Positions 45,308-55,200 of a DNA stretch of 64,000 nt are shown here, one piece after another. Both the position numbers and the translations under genes were made by a program. Origin of the DNA: Algoriphagus boritolerans DSM 17298 = JCM 18970. Lineage in GTDB: Bacteria; Bacteroidota; Bacteroidia; Cytophagales; Cyclobacteriaceae. Below the pieces are notes generated by a model that was not told the origin of the DNA, did not search any database, and saw only the letters and a list, made by a program, of their open reading frames with translations. The stretch lies in NCBI RefSeq assembly GCF_900108085.1, contig NZ_FNVR01000009.1, positions 1 through 64,000 of the forward strand. The letters run 5' to 3'. Each line of letters starts with the position of its first letter. Within the stretch, counting starts at the first letter, position 1.

Positions 45308-48300
45308 TCATGCTTTGATTCGGCGGATTCTCATTTGAAGTTTATCCGCCAGCAAATACATAACTGGTACAATCACTAACGTAATGACTGTGGCAAAGGT
45401 TAGCCCAAATATTACTGTCCAAGCCATAGGACCCCAAAAAGCTGCGTTGTCGCCACCGACGTAAAACTGGGGATCAAACTCCGTCAATAAAGTTCCGAAA
45501 TTGATATTCATTCCAATCGCCAGGGGGATCAGACCTAGCACTGTGGTGATTGCTGTCAGCAATACCGGACGAAGTCGAGTCTTACCGGATTCGATAATGC
45601 TGGACAATAAATCCTCGTATTCCAGAAATTCTCCGGCTTTAATTCCCTTTTCCTTACGTTTCCTAGCCCTGACCAAATCGGTATAATCGATCAATACGAT
45701 TGCATTATTCACCACGACACCGGCTAAAGAAATAATTCCGATTCCGGTCATGATCACCACGAAATCCATATTGAATATTACCAATCCGAGAAAAACCCCG
45801 ATGGTACTCAAAAGCACCGAAATCATGATAATAAATGGACTGATCACGGAATTGAATTGCGCTACTATGATCAGGAAAATCAACGAAACTGCAATCGCCA
45901 AGGCATTGATAAGGAAAGCCAGAGACTTAGCCTGCTCTTCCTGTTCGCCGGTAAATTTGACAGTCACACCATCCGGGATGGTGAAATTTTCCATCAAGGT
46001 TTTGATTTCCCCGTTGATTTCCGTGGGATTGTACCCATCAAGTACATTTGAAAAGAGCGTAATCGCTTTTTCGAGATCTTTTCGTTTCACCGAACCATAG
46101 GTAGAGCCATACTCGATATCGGCCACTGCAGAAATAGGCACTTCGCGTTTGTCTCCAAACTTATCCCTAAATCCGATCTTCTTGTTAATCAAAGTATTGA
46201 TATCATATCGGTAGCCTTCAGCCAGGCGAAGCTGGATAGGGTAATCCTCTTCCCCTTCCTTGTACCTGGACACCTCTTGCCCGAAAAGTGAAGTCCGTAA
46301 TTCAGTTGCAATCTGCGAGGTAGAAAGTCCAAATCTTCTGGCCTTGTCACGGTCGATCTGAACCACTACCTCAGGACTTCCCAAGGACAGGTCAGATTTC
46401 AATTCTTCCAAACCGGGAATATTGTTAGACTCCAAATACTCCTTAGTTTCACCAACGAAAGCGATTAGTTGCTCATAATCTTCTCCTACAAACTCAATAT
46501 TCACAGCTTTTCCTACCGGAGGACCATTTCGTTGTTTATCTACTGTGATCAGTACACCCGGATATTTCTCCACAAGATCACGTATCACTTCCATTGCACC
46601 ATTGGTGTTTATTCCTTGTCTGTCAATGTAGTCTACAAATCCGATGGTTATTTTAGCCTTGTGAGGGGTTGCTTGTTGACTTGGTCCCTCTATTGGATCT
46701 CCTGTGCCCTCTCCTACCTGGGAAATTACCGATTCCAGAATATCGCTGTAGGGTTCCAATGCCAGCAACATCTCATCCTCCATCCTATCTACAAAGCTGT
46801 TGGTAGCGGCGATGTCTGTTCCTATTGGAAACTCGACAAAAACATTGACTAGCTGAGGTTGATTATCCGGAAAGAAAAGCACTTTAGGTGCCCTGATTTC
46901 CAGCAAAACCAAGGATAAGAACAGTAGTCCAAACATGCCCCCAAAAAAGAAATAGGGTCTTTTTCCATGTAGGGCGTATTGAAGAGTGGATTCGTATGCG
47001 TTTTCCAACCTTACCAATAATACGGATTGGAACCAGCCGATGGCTTTTCTAAGGAAGAATACATTAAAAACAGTCAATACAGAAGCAACTAAAGCCAATG
47101 ACCCGAGTGCGGTCCAACCTATCAAAAAGAAGATCGTGGAAAGGATAAGGAAAACACCTGCGGTGATGATCGACTTCTGCTTGGGCTTATTTTTTCCTAC
47201 TTCATCAATTTTCATAAACATTGCTGTCATCACAGGATTGATGACCAATGCAACGAAAAGAGAGGATGATAGTACAATAATCAATGTAATTGGCAGAAAT
47301 TTCATGAACTCTCCCACCAAATCATCCCAAAATGCCAAAGGTAGAAATGCCGCCAAAGTCGTCGCAGTAGAGGTAATAATCGGCCATGCTACCTCTCCCA
47401 CTCCTTCTTTAGCAGCCTGAATGCTAGGCTTCCCTTCCTGCATCAGGCGGTAGACATTCTCCACCACTACAATTCCATTATCCACCAACATCCCTAAGGC
47501 GAGAATCAAAGAAAACAACACCATCAGGTTAAGTGTGATCCCGAATGAATTCAAAATGAGGAAAGAAATAAACATGGAAATCGGAATAGCCGATCCCACA
47601 AACAGAGCATTCCGGAATCCCATGAAAAACATTAAGACCAACACTACGAGAATGATCCCGAAAATGATGGAATTCTCCAAGTCACTTACCTGCGTTCGCG
47701 TCTGCTTACTTTGGTCATTGGTAATCGTGATTTCAAGATCTTGAGGAAAGCGGTTGGCTTTGGTCGTCTCAATGATCGTTTTGATCTTATCCGCTGCATC
47801 GAGGAGGTTTTCTCCACTTCGCTTGGTCACATTGATCGTGACTACAGGCAGGTTTTTGCTACGGGCATAGGAAGTTCGATCTTTGTATGTGTCTTTAATT
47901 TCGGCTACATCTCTCAGATAAACGATCTTTTGCTGATCCGTCTTAATGATGATATCGAGGAGGTCTTTGGGATCGGTGAATTCACCGTCTACCCGTAGTG
48001 AACGTTCAAAATCTCCACTTTTTATACTGCCGCCAGAAATAGTTATATTCTCTGCCTGAATAGCACCGGAAATATCTCCAAAGCTCACCCCTACAGCCTC
48101 CATTTTGTAGGGATCAGCATTGATCTGAATCTCCCGCTCGATAGTTCCGGCAAGATCCGCTTTTGAAATCTCCGGAAGCTTTTCGATCGCATCTTCCAGA
48201 TATTCTCCAAACTTTTTCAATTCTTGCTCAGAATAAGGCCCGGAAATATTCACGTTCATGATTGGAAAATCTGATGTATTTACTTCCAATACATTAGGTT

Positions 48301-48712
48301 CCTGATCAAGGTCTGAAGGCAGTTCGCTTTTAGACTTATCGACAGCATCCTTCACATCCTGAATCGCTTTCGAGATTTCTATACCAGGGGTAAATTCGAT
48401 TACAATGGAAGAAAAATCCTGAACCGAAGTGGATTTGATGTCCTTCACGTTGTTGAGAGATTTCAGTTCTTTCTCGATAGGGCGAGTGATCAGGTTCTCC
48501 ATGTCCACAGGCGAATTGCCCGGATAAGGTGTTCCGATATAGACCGTCGGGATCACGATCTCAGGAAAACTTTCCTTGGGCATGGTACGGTATGCTCCCA
48601 GTCCCAGGACGGTGATGATCAGGGTCAGGATGACTACCGATGTGGAATTGTCCACACTGAAACTGGACAGTCCAAATTCCCGAATTATAGAGGTTTTAGA
48701 AGTATCTGCCAT
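45308..48712 (-). CDS. RND efflux permease, AcrB/HAE type
   Basis: 1134 residues, twelve membrane helices. Motifs are SSFSVDNSTSVVILTLIITVLGLGAY near the start, EIVIPTVYIGTPYPGNSPVDMENLITRPIE near residue 52, the fourth-helix LALGMLVDNGIVVVENVYR (Asp for proton relay, near 410), and NNAIVLIDYTD near 1010. It is of the organic-substrate or multidrug type rather than the metal type at 9618-13940. With the adaptor and TolC protein it forms a complete tripartite pump. It is the last gene of a TetR-TolC-adaptor-RND operon, 3 bp after the adaptor stop, and ends at a strong terminator. Confidence 0.92.
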   Translation of the reverse strand: MADTSKTSIIREFGLSSFSVDNSTSVVILTLIITVLGLGAYRTMPKESFPEIVIPTVYIGTPYPGNSPVDMENLITRPIEKELKSLNNVKDIKSTSVQDFSSIVIEFTPGIEISKAIQDVKDAVDKSKSELPSDLDQEPNVLEVNTSDFPIMNVNISGPYSEQELKKFGEYLEDAIEKLPEISKADLAGTIEREIQINADPYKMEAVGVSFGDISGAIQAENITISGGSIKSGDFERSLRVDGEFTDPKDLLDIIIKTDQQKIVYLRDVAEIKDTYKDRTSYARSKNLPVVTINVTKRSGENLLDAADKIKTIIETTKANRFPQDLEITITNDQSKQTRTQVSDLENSIIFGIILVVLVLMFFMGFRNALFVGSAIPISMFISFLILNSFGITLNLMVLFSLILALGMLVDNGIVVVENVYRLMQEGKPSIQAAKEGVGEVAWPIITSTATTLAAFLPLAFWDDLVGEFMKFLPITLIIVLSSSLFVALVINPVMTAMFMKIDEVGKNKPKQKSIITAGVFLILSTIFFLIGWTALGSLALVASVLTVFNVFFLRKAIGWFQSVLLVRLENAYESTLQYALHGKRPYFFFGGMFGLLFLSLVLLEIRAPKVLFFPDNQPQLVNVFVEFPIGTDIAATNSFVDRMEDEMLLALEPYSDILESVISQVGEGTGDPIEGPSQQATPHKAKITIGFVDYIDRQGINTNGAMEVIRDLVEKYPGVLITVDKQRNGPPVGKAVNIEFVGEDYEQLIAFVGETKEYLESNNIPGLEELKSDLSLGSPEVVVQIDRDKARRFGLSTSQIATELRTSLFGQEVSRYKEGEEDYPIQLRLAEGYRYDINTLINKKIGFRDKFGDKREVPISAVADIEYGSTYGSVKRKDLEKAITLFSNVLDGYNPTEINGEIKTLMENFTIPDGVTVKFTGEQEEQAKSLAFLINALAIAVSLIFLIIVAQFNSVISPFIIMISVLLSTIGVFLGLVIFNMDFVVIMTGIGIISLAGVVVNNAIVLIDYTDLVRARKRKEKGIKAGEFLEYEDLLSSIIESGKTRLRPVLLTAITTVLGLIPLAIGMNINFGTLLTEFDPQFYVGGDNAAFWGPMAWTVIFGLTFATVITLVIVPVMYLLADKLQMRIRRIKA

Positions 48713-48715
48713 GGC

Positions 48716-49849
48716 TTAAAGCTGTGCGATATTTACACTGAAATTATCCCCGACTTCACGAAACCCTTTGTCCACGAGCGTTTCAGATCCGGTTAAACCT
48801 TCCAATATCTCCGTTTCATTATTTGCAGTAAGACCGCGTTTTACGTATTTCTTTTTAGCAGTTTGATTTTCCACAATAAATACATAATCGCCCTGGTTAT
48901 CTGCCAAAATCAAATGTGCAGGTACCAAGACACTGCTACTATTCTGATAATCCTTGATTTTCAATACAGAGATCATGTTTGGCTTTACATCAGGCATAGT
49001 TGGAAGCAAAACCTCCACCGTGAATGTCCTGTTGTTGGGATTAATTACTCCACCAACCGCTGAAACCCGACTGGTAATCGACTTTTTGAGGGAAGGGAAA
49101 TCTACATTCACCGTATCCCCTTTTCTCAATACACCCACAAAACTCTCTGACACATCCGCCTGAATGTAAAGGTCGCTTTCGCCTACAAATTCAAACATCG
49201 GAACGCCAGGCTGCGCCAATTCTCCCATTCTCACTTTCACAGACTCCACCGTTCCATTAAACGGGGCTCTGACGTAGGCCTTGTCCAATTGGGTTTTTAT
49301 GGAAGCGAGGTTTTTCTCCAATCCTTCCTTTCGGTTTTTTGCTTCCAAATACTGGATTTCTGTACCGATTTTTTGATTCCAGAGGCGTTGCTGCTTTTCA
49401 AAAATAGTGGTCGCTAAGTCCAGCGAATTTTCCAACTCTTCGATGTTTCGCAAAATGGATTCCGCATCGATTCGGGCAAGAATTTGTCCTTTGCTCACCC
49501 GGGCTCCTTCCATGACAGGCACTTCGAGGATCCTGCCCGCAGTCTCTGCACTGATACTCACGTTCTTTTTGGAAAGGACGGAACCAGTCACTTCTACAAA
49601 GTGAGCAAATTCACCCTTCCGGGCTGCTGCAGTAGTGATGAGTATTGATTTTTTATTTGCGGCTGCAAATTCAGGGTCGAGTTTTGCAATCTCTGATTCC
49701 AGTGTTCTGATTTCAGTGTTTAGTTCTCCAACCTGACTTTTTAGCTCGGCTAGTTTGGTTTTCTTGGCTTCCACTCCCTCTTCCTGCGCACAAGAAGTCT
49801 GGAGAATTGTCGCAAGAATAATCGGTAAAAATTTAATTAACGGCTTCAT
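48716..49849 (-). CDS. RND efflux periplasmic adaptor
   Basis: 377 residues. An N-terminal lipobox (LQTSC) marks a lipoprotein. It has a coiled coil near 30-60, a lipoyl half GRILEVPVMEGARVSKGQILARI near residue 108, an alpha-hairpin 135-185, the second half VRAPFNGTVESVKVRMGEL near 192, and barrel and MPD domains to the end. It links the permease to the TolC partner. It lies between both genes in the operon, with a gap of 39 bp to tolC and 3 bp to the permease. Confidence 0.9.
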   Translation of the reverse strand: MKPLIKFLPIILATILQTSCAQEEGVEAKKTKLAELKSQVGELNTEIRTLESEIAKLDPEFAAANKKSILITTAAARKGEFAHFVEVTGSVLSKKNVSISAETAGRILEVPVMEGARVSKGQILARIDAESILRNIEELENSLDLATTIFEKQQRLWNQKIGTEIQYLEAKNRKEGLEKNLASIKTQLDKAYVRAPFNGTVESVKVRMGELAQPGVPMFEFVGESDLYIQADVSESFVGVLRKGDTVNVDFPSLKKSITSRVSAVGGVINPNNRTFTVEVLLPTMPDVKPNMISVLKIKDYQNSSSVLVPAHLILADNQGDYVFIVENQTAKKKYVKRGLTANNETEILEGLTGSETLVDKGFREVGDNFSVNIAQL

Positions 49850-49888
49850 ATAGAGAAGGAAATTTTGAATGTGAAATAATGAGTTGGT

Positions 49889-51247
49889 TTAGTTATTCAA
49901 ATCGGCTTTTAATATGCCAAGGGCTTTTTCCAGATCTACTTTGGAAATCAATCCGTCATACAGCGCCGCCAGGTAATTGATCTCAGCTTCAGTCAATGCT
50001 GCATCTGCGTCAATCACTTCGAGATTTGAACCGACACCCTCTTGGTATTTGATTTTGGCAATGTCAAATACTTCTTTGGCCAATTCAAGGTTTTCGCGCT
50101 GCACATCCAGGATGTTTAGGTCGTTTTTAAGGTTTGATTTGGCAGTGAAAATCTCGTTTTGATAGGCATCACTTAAGTAAAAACGCTGGTTTTCAAGTTG
50201 GTTTAGTGCGTATTTATTTTTTTGGATCCGGGCGCTTTTGCTAAATCCATCAAATATTGGAATGTTCATACTTAGGCCCAGCAGGGAGCTTGTAAACCAG
50301 TTTTGTTTGTTGAAAACGGTGTTTAATTCATTTCCTGCTCCACTTCTACGGATATTACCGACAAAATCGATGGTTGGCATGTATTGAGAGGTGTTGTTTC
50401 TGATATCAAGTTGTTGCAGTTCAATTGTTGTTTTTAGTTGGTCCAACTCAACTCTTCCTTCACCTTCGCGCAACAAAAGCTGATTTATCTCCTCGCTTGA
50501 ATTCAACTCCTCAAGCGTTTCGGTAATTAAGACATCGACAGTAAGTGGCATTCCCATCTGAATTTTTAGAATTTCTTTGCTAATCTCCCAAGCCGTCCTA
50601 CTTCGTTCAACCTGGCTGTACGTATTGTTGCGCTGGACCTGAATTCTGGAAACTTCGATTTTCTCTGCGAAACCGGCTTCGTTGAGTGCTTTAGCTTCTT
50701 TGAGCAAAGAATCTACACGAGCTAAGTTCGATTCGGAAAGACGAATTCTTTCCTGATTCACCAGCACTCCGAAGTAAGCCTTTTTCACATTTTCGATTAC
50801 ATCGTTTTCAGCCTTCACCAGATCAAAATTTGTCAACTGTGTCAAGGTTTTTGCGGCACGCAAGCCCACAAAAAACGATCCGTCAAAAATCATCTGAGTC
50901 ATATTGACTCCCAGTCCGGAGGAATAATTGACTCCAAACCGAGCAGGAATCACTTCACTTGGATTGGAAGGATCTCCAAATGGTGGTTGATTAGGTAGAA
51001 AAACAACTGGTATCAAAGGATTGTAATCCAGATTAAATGTACCATTGATCTGAGGCAAACCCTGCGCTGTGGTTTCCTTTACAGTAGCTTTGGAAATAAA
51101 CGTTTCCAGCCGGGCATTTTTGGTTGTTACATTGTTTTCGATAGCATACAAGATAGATTCATTCAATGTCAGTTGAGCGATTTCCTGCGCTTGTATGCTT
51201 GAAAAAGCGAGTAAAAATACCAAGGCTGTAAAAAGGTATTTATTCAT
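49889..51247 (-). CDS. TolC-family outer-membrane channel
   Basis: 452 residues from ATG 51247 (MNKYLFTALVFLLAFSSIQAQ, a signal peptide). It has two copies of the outer-membrane efflux repeat, with AENDVIENVKKAYFGVLVNQERIRLSE near residue 150 and EVFDIAKIKYQEGVGSNLEVIDADAALTEAEINYLAAL near 395 (key residues K, Y, G, D). It forms the exit duct of the tripartite pump encoded downstream. A TTG at 51265 opens a six-codon longer frame overlapping the TetR stop, but the ATG gives a proper signal peptide. Confidence 0.9.
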   Translation of the reverse strand: MNKYLFTALVFLLAFSSIQAQEIAQLTLNESILYAIENNVTTKNARLETFISKATVKETTAQGLPQINGTFNLDYNPLIPVVFLPNQPPFGDPSNPSEVIPARFGVNYSSGLGVNMTQMIFDGSFFVGLRAAKTLTQLTNFDLVKAENDVIENVKKAYFGVLVNQERIRLSESNLARVDSLLKEAKALNEAGFAEKIEVSRIQVQRNNTYSQVERSRTAWEISKEILKIQMGMPLTVDVLITETLEELNSSEEINQLLLREGEGRVELDQLKTTIELQQLDIRNNTSQYMPTIDFVGNIRRSGAGNELNTVFNKQNWFTSSLLGLSMNIPIFDGFSKSARIQKNKYALNQLENQRFYLSDAYQNEIFTAKSNLKNDLNILDVQRENLELAKEVFDIAKIKYQEGVGSNLEVIDADAALTEAEINYLAALYDGLISKVDLEKALGILKADLNN

Positions 51248-51261
51248 AGTTGGGTTAGTTT

Positions 51262-51870
51262 TCAATCTTCTATTGCCTGTTGTGAAGTGTAGGCCAATCG
51301 CCCCTTCTCCGTGAAAATTCCATGAAGAAAATGATCCAATAACACCATCTGCTCCTCGGCCAAATTAAAATTCGGATTGGTAAAATTGACCGGGTCAAAT
51401 GCTGAAGTGATCTGATTGACACGGGTTTTAGCCAAAATTTCAGAGTCAATTTCTTCCCTGAAATACCCCAGCTTTTTTCCCCTTTCAAGGACATTCTTCA
51501 GATCATCCATAATTACCCGGGCCTTGAAATCCTCAAACATTTTCCATGATTCCGGGAAGTATTTTTGGATTTCCATGATCGCTATGGGATTCATATTCTG
51601 CAATCGGTCCCGCATCATCTTGGATGTTTTAACCAAATGCTCAATCACACCATCCTCGCTTTCCAGAATGAAGGCCATTTTGCACCGATCCTCTTCGAGA
51701 ATATTCTCAAATGCTTCTCTTACCAAGTCCTTTTTATCCGCAAACTCCTGATAAATGGTTTTTTTTGATACTCCTGCCAAGCGGGCTAAGTCCTCCATCG
51801 TCACGGTCCTAACTCCATATCGCGAAAACTGCTCTGTCGCTATTTCTAAAATTCTTTTTCTCGTCTCCAA
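51262..51870 (-). CDS. TetR-family regulator of the efflux operon
   Basis: 202 residues. The HTH is clear: RKRILEIATEQFSRYGVRTVTM, then EDLARLAGVSKKTIYQEFADKKDL (residues 3-50). The C-terminal domain resembles the TetR type associated with pumps. It is the first gene of the operon, followed 14 bp later by tolC. A 30-bp palindrome directly upstream covers its promoter, which is the classical design for autorepression released by a pump substrate. Confidence 0.9.
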   Translation of the reverse strand: METRKRILEIATEQFSRYGVRTVTMEDLARLAGVSKKTIYQEFADKKDLVREAFENILEEDRCKMAFILESEDGVIEHLVKTSKMMRDRLQNMNPIAIMEIQKYFPESWKMFEDFKARVIMDDLKNVLERGKKLGYFREEIDSEILAKTRVNQITSAFDPVNFTNPNFNLAEEQMVLLDHFLHGIFTEKGRLAYTSQQAIED

Positions 51871-51894
51871 TTTTCCTTAGTCTGCATTTCGGGA

Positions 51895-51932
51895 CAAAAC
51901 TATGGAAACTTTTTATTAGCAAAAAGTTTCCA
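51895..51932 (-). promoter_or_regulatory. Efflux operon promoter overlapped by a palindromic operator
   Basis: TGGAAACTTTTT and AAAAAGTTTCCA form a perfect 12-bp-arm inverted repeat (51903-51932). On the minus strand TTTTTG (51925-51920) and TAGTTTTG (51902-51895) are separated by 17 bp, fitting the -33/-7 consensus. The operator therefore fills the promoter 25 bp upstream of the TetR ATG. Confidence 0.7.
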
Positions 51933-51942
51933 AGGTTTTTTT

Positions 51943-52125
51943 TCAGATTATTATTTCATTAACACCTGATTTAGTGTTCAAAATCGTACATGGATAAATT
52001 TTTTCCCTATAAAACAAAATATTATTCGGCATTTTAATCAGCCACACTAGATCAGGAATCTTAAAGGATTCTCTGAGTCTTTCCTCAATTTGCTCAATTT
52101 CAGTCAGTAAGCCTACAGCATTCAT
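51943..52125 (-). CDS. Possible small protein of unknown function
   Basis: 60 residues from ATG 52125, beginning MNAVGLLTEIEQIEERL. The composition is protein-like, with a helical acidic start and a hydrophobic NILFYREKIYPCTILN stretch, but no motif is known. It lies between purL and the efflux regulator and has no clear promoter. It may be only a chance frame. Confidence 0.25.
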   Translation of the reverse strand: MNAVGLLTEIEQIEERLRESFKIPDLVWLIKMPNNILFYREKIYPCTILNTKSGVNEIII

Positions 52126-52183
52126 CCACACACATTTTCCCAATCTTTCGATAGGCGACTTTTCAATCTATCACCCAATTCCT

Positions 52184-52191
52184 TACCTTTG
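52184..52191 (+). promoter_or_regulatory. purL -7 promoter box
   Basis: TACCTTTG matches TAnnTTTG, 20 bp before the purL ATG. A T-rich CTTTTC lies about 20 bp upstream of it as a possible -33 element. Confidence 0.55.
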
Positions 52192-52211
52192 CGACTTACC
52201 AGCCCAAGGAC

Positions 52212-55200
52212 ATGATTTTCTTCTTTGAATCACCTCAGAAACTCGTTTACGGAGTTCAATCCCCACAGCCCCTATCACCTGAAGACGTCGAAAAACTCAC
52301 CTGGCTTTTTGGTGAAGCCAAAGCCATCCAGGGACTGAGATTAGCCGGAAAATACTCCGGTTCCCGCAAAGAAATGATCACTCCCTGGTCCACCAACGCG
52401 GTGGAAATCACGCGAAACATGGGAATCCTCGGCATTCAGCGGATTGAGGAATTCACCCCACTTGCTGTCGGAGATCCAATTGACCCCATGCTTCAGAAAG
52501 TTTATGAAGGACTGGATCAGGAAATCTATGACATTCGTCTGGAGCCGGAGCCAATCAAGGCTGTCACTGATATCGCCGCTTACAACAAATCCGAAGGACT
52601 GGCCCTCAGTCAGGAGGAAGTTGAGTACCTCAATAATGTCGCTACACAACTGGGACGACCGCTGACTGACTCGGAGGTTTTTGGTTTTTCGCAAGTGAAC
52701 TCCGAGCATTGCCGTCACAAGATCTTCAACGGCACTTTTGTCATCGACGGCGAGGAAAAACCAATGACCCTTTTCCAACTGATCAAAGAAACTTCCAAGA
52801 AGCACCCCAATCGAATCGCATCAGCTTACAAAGACAATGTGGCCTTCGTCACTGGTCCAAAAGCCCAGCAATTCGCTCCAAAGACACAACATCAAGCAGA
52901 TTTTTTTGAAACACGGGAGATTGATACGGTCATTTCCCTAAAAGCCGAAACGCATAACTTCCCGACCACCGTAGAACCCTTCAACGGCGCTGCAACAGGT
53001 GCAGGGGGAGAAATCAGGGATCGTATGGCGGGAGGAACGGCTTCGATTCCTTTGGCTGGCACCGCAGTTTACATGACTTCCTATTCCCGTTCGGAAAAAG
53101 GAAGAAGCTGGGAAAAAAACCTCGCCGAACGTCCTTGGCTCTATCAAACCCCGATGGATATCCTGATCAAAGCATCCAATGGAGCTTCTGATTTCGGGAA
53201 TAAATTCGGCCAACCGCTGATCGCAGGCTCAGTTTTGACTTTTGAGCATGAGGAAGATGGAAAACACCACGGTTTTGACAAAGTCATCATGCTGGCAGGT
53301 GGAGTGGGCTTTACCAATGCCAAATATGCCAAAAAAGCTGAGCCAAAAGCTGGCGATCAGATCGTCGTCATGGGCGGAGAAAACTACCGCATCGGAATGG
53401 GCGGATCGGCAGTTTCTTCCCTGAACACTGGCGAACTTTCCAACGCCATCGAACTCAACGCCATCCAGCGCTCCAACCCGGAGATGCAAAAGCGGGTATC
53501 CAACGTAATCCGCGCCATGGCCGAAAGCGAAAACAATCCCATCATCTCTATCCACGATCACGGAGCCGGAGGACATTTAAACTGTCTTTCCGAATTAGTC
53601 GAAAGCACGGGCGGAACGATCCACATTGATAAATTGCCTGTGGGAGACCCTACTCTTTCCGCCAAGGAAATCATCGGAAATGAATCCCAGGAAAGAATGG
53701 GATTGGTCGTAGGGAAAAAGGATGTGGATACCTTGAAGCAATTATCTGATCGTGAACGCGCACCATTCTATGTGGTAGGCGAGACAACCGGAGACATGCA
53801 TTTCAAATTTGAAAACAGCAAAACGGGAGAAAAGCCTGTAGACTGGAACTTGGCCTACATGTTTGGATCCTCACCTAAGACTATTCTTGAAGACAACTCC
53901 GGGAATGCTTCTTTTTCCGAAGGCGAATACCAACCCGAACTTCTCAAATCGTATATTTCAGAGGTGCTTCAGCTGGAAGCCGTGGCTTGCAAAGATTGGC
54001 TGACGAATAAAGTGGACAGGTCTGTCACCGGACGAGTAGCTACCCAGCAGACAGTGGGCGAAATCCAACTTCCGCTAAATGATGTGGCTGTCATGGCCTT
54101 GGACTTTACCGGAAACAAAGGAATCGCTACTTCCATCGGACACGCTCCTGTTGCCGCTTTGGCAAATCCAGAAGCGGGAAGCCGATTGGCAATCGCAGAA
54201 GCCTTGACGAATTTGGTTTTTGCACCTATTGCTGAGGGGCTGAAGGGCATTTCCCTCTCTGCCAACTGGATGTGGCCGGCGAAGAACAAAGGAGAAAATG
54301 ACCGACTCTATCGGGCAGTTCAGGCCGTATCTGAGTTTGCGATTGAGTTAGGTGTGAATATTCCTACAGGAAAGGACTCCCTTTCCATGACTCAGAAATA
54401 CAAGGACGGCAAAGTGGTCTATTCCCCGGGAACGGTGATTATCTCTACAGTTGGCGAGTGCTCTGACATCAAAAAGACAGTGAAAGCTGCACTTCTTCCT
54501 CAGTCTGGGACTAAGGTTCTTTACATTGACTTCTCCGGGGATTCTGCAAAACTCGCAGGTTCCTCTTTCTATCAAACTTTAAATAAAATAGGGACTGAAA
54601 CACCAACAGTCACAGATTCGGCCTACTTCGCAGCCGCATTTACAGCGGTACAAAACTTGATCGAAAAAGGGCTGGTACTTTCCGGCCACGATATATCTTC
54701 CGGCGGAATCATCACGGCTTTGTTGGAAATGTGCTTCCCTTCCAAAAGTGTCGGGTTGCATGTGCGGGAGTCCAGACTTGCCGAGCAGGATCTGATCAAA
54801 GCCCTTTTCTCCGAAAATCCGGGCATCTTGATACAAGTTGCGGATGATCACAAAGTAGAAGACTTCCTCACCGCATCGGAAATTGACTTTGTGGAATTGG
54901 CGGAAGTGACCTTAAACGGTACGCTAACCTTAGAAAATCAAAGTCTCAACATCACCGAGATGCGTCATCTTTGGTACAATTCCTCCTACCTGCTTGATAG
55001 AAAGCAAAGTGGAGAGAAATTAGCCAAGGAGCGTTTTGAAAATTATAAAAACCAGCCCCTATCCTTTGAATTTTCAGACGGTTGGAAAGGCAGCTTTGCG
55101 GCGGCAGGACTGGACCCCTTCCGTACGACTAAAGGAAAAGCGAAAGCTGCCATTATCCGTGAAAAAGGCGTAAACGGCGACCGGGAAATGGCCTACTCGC

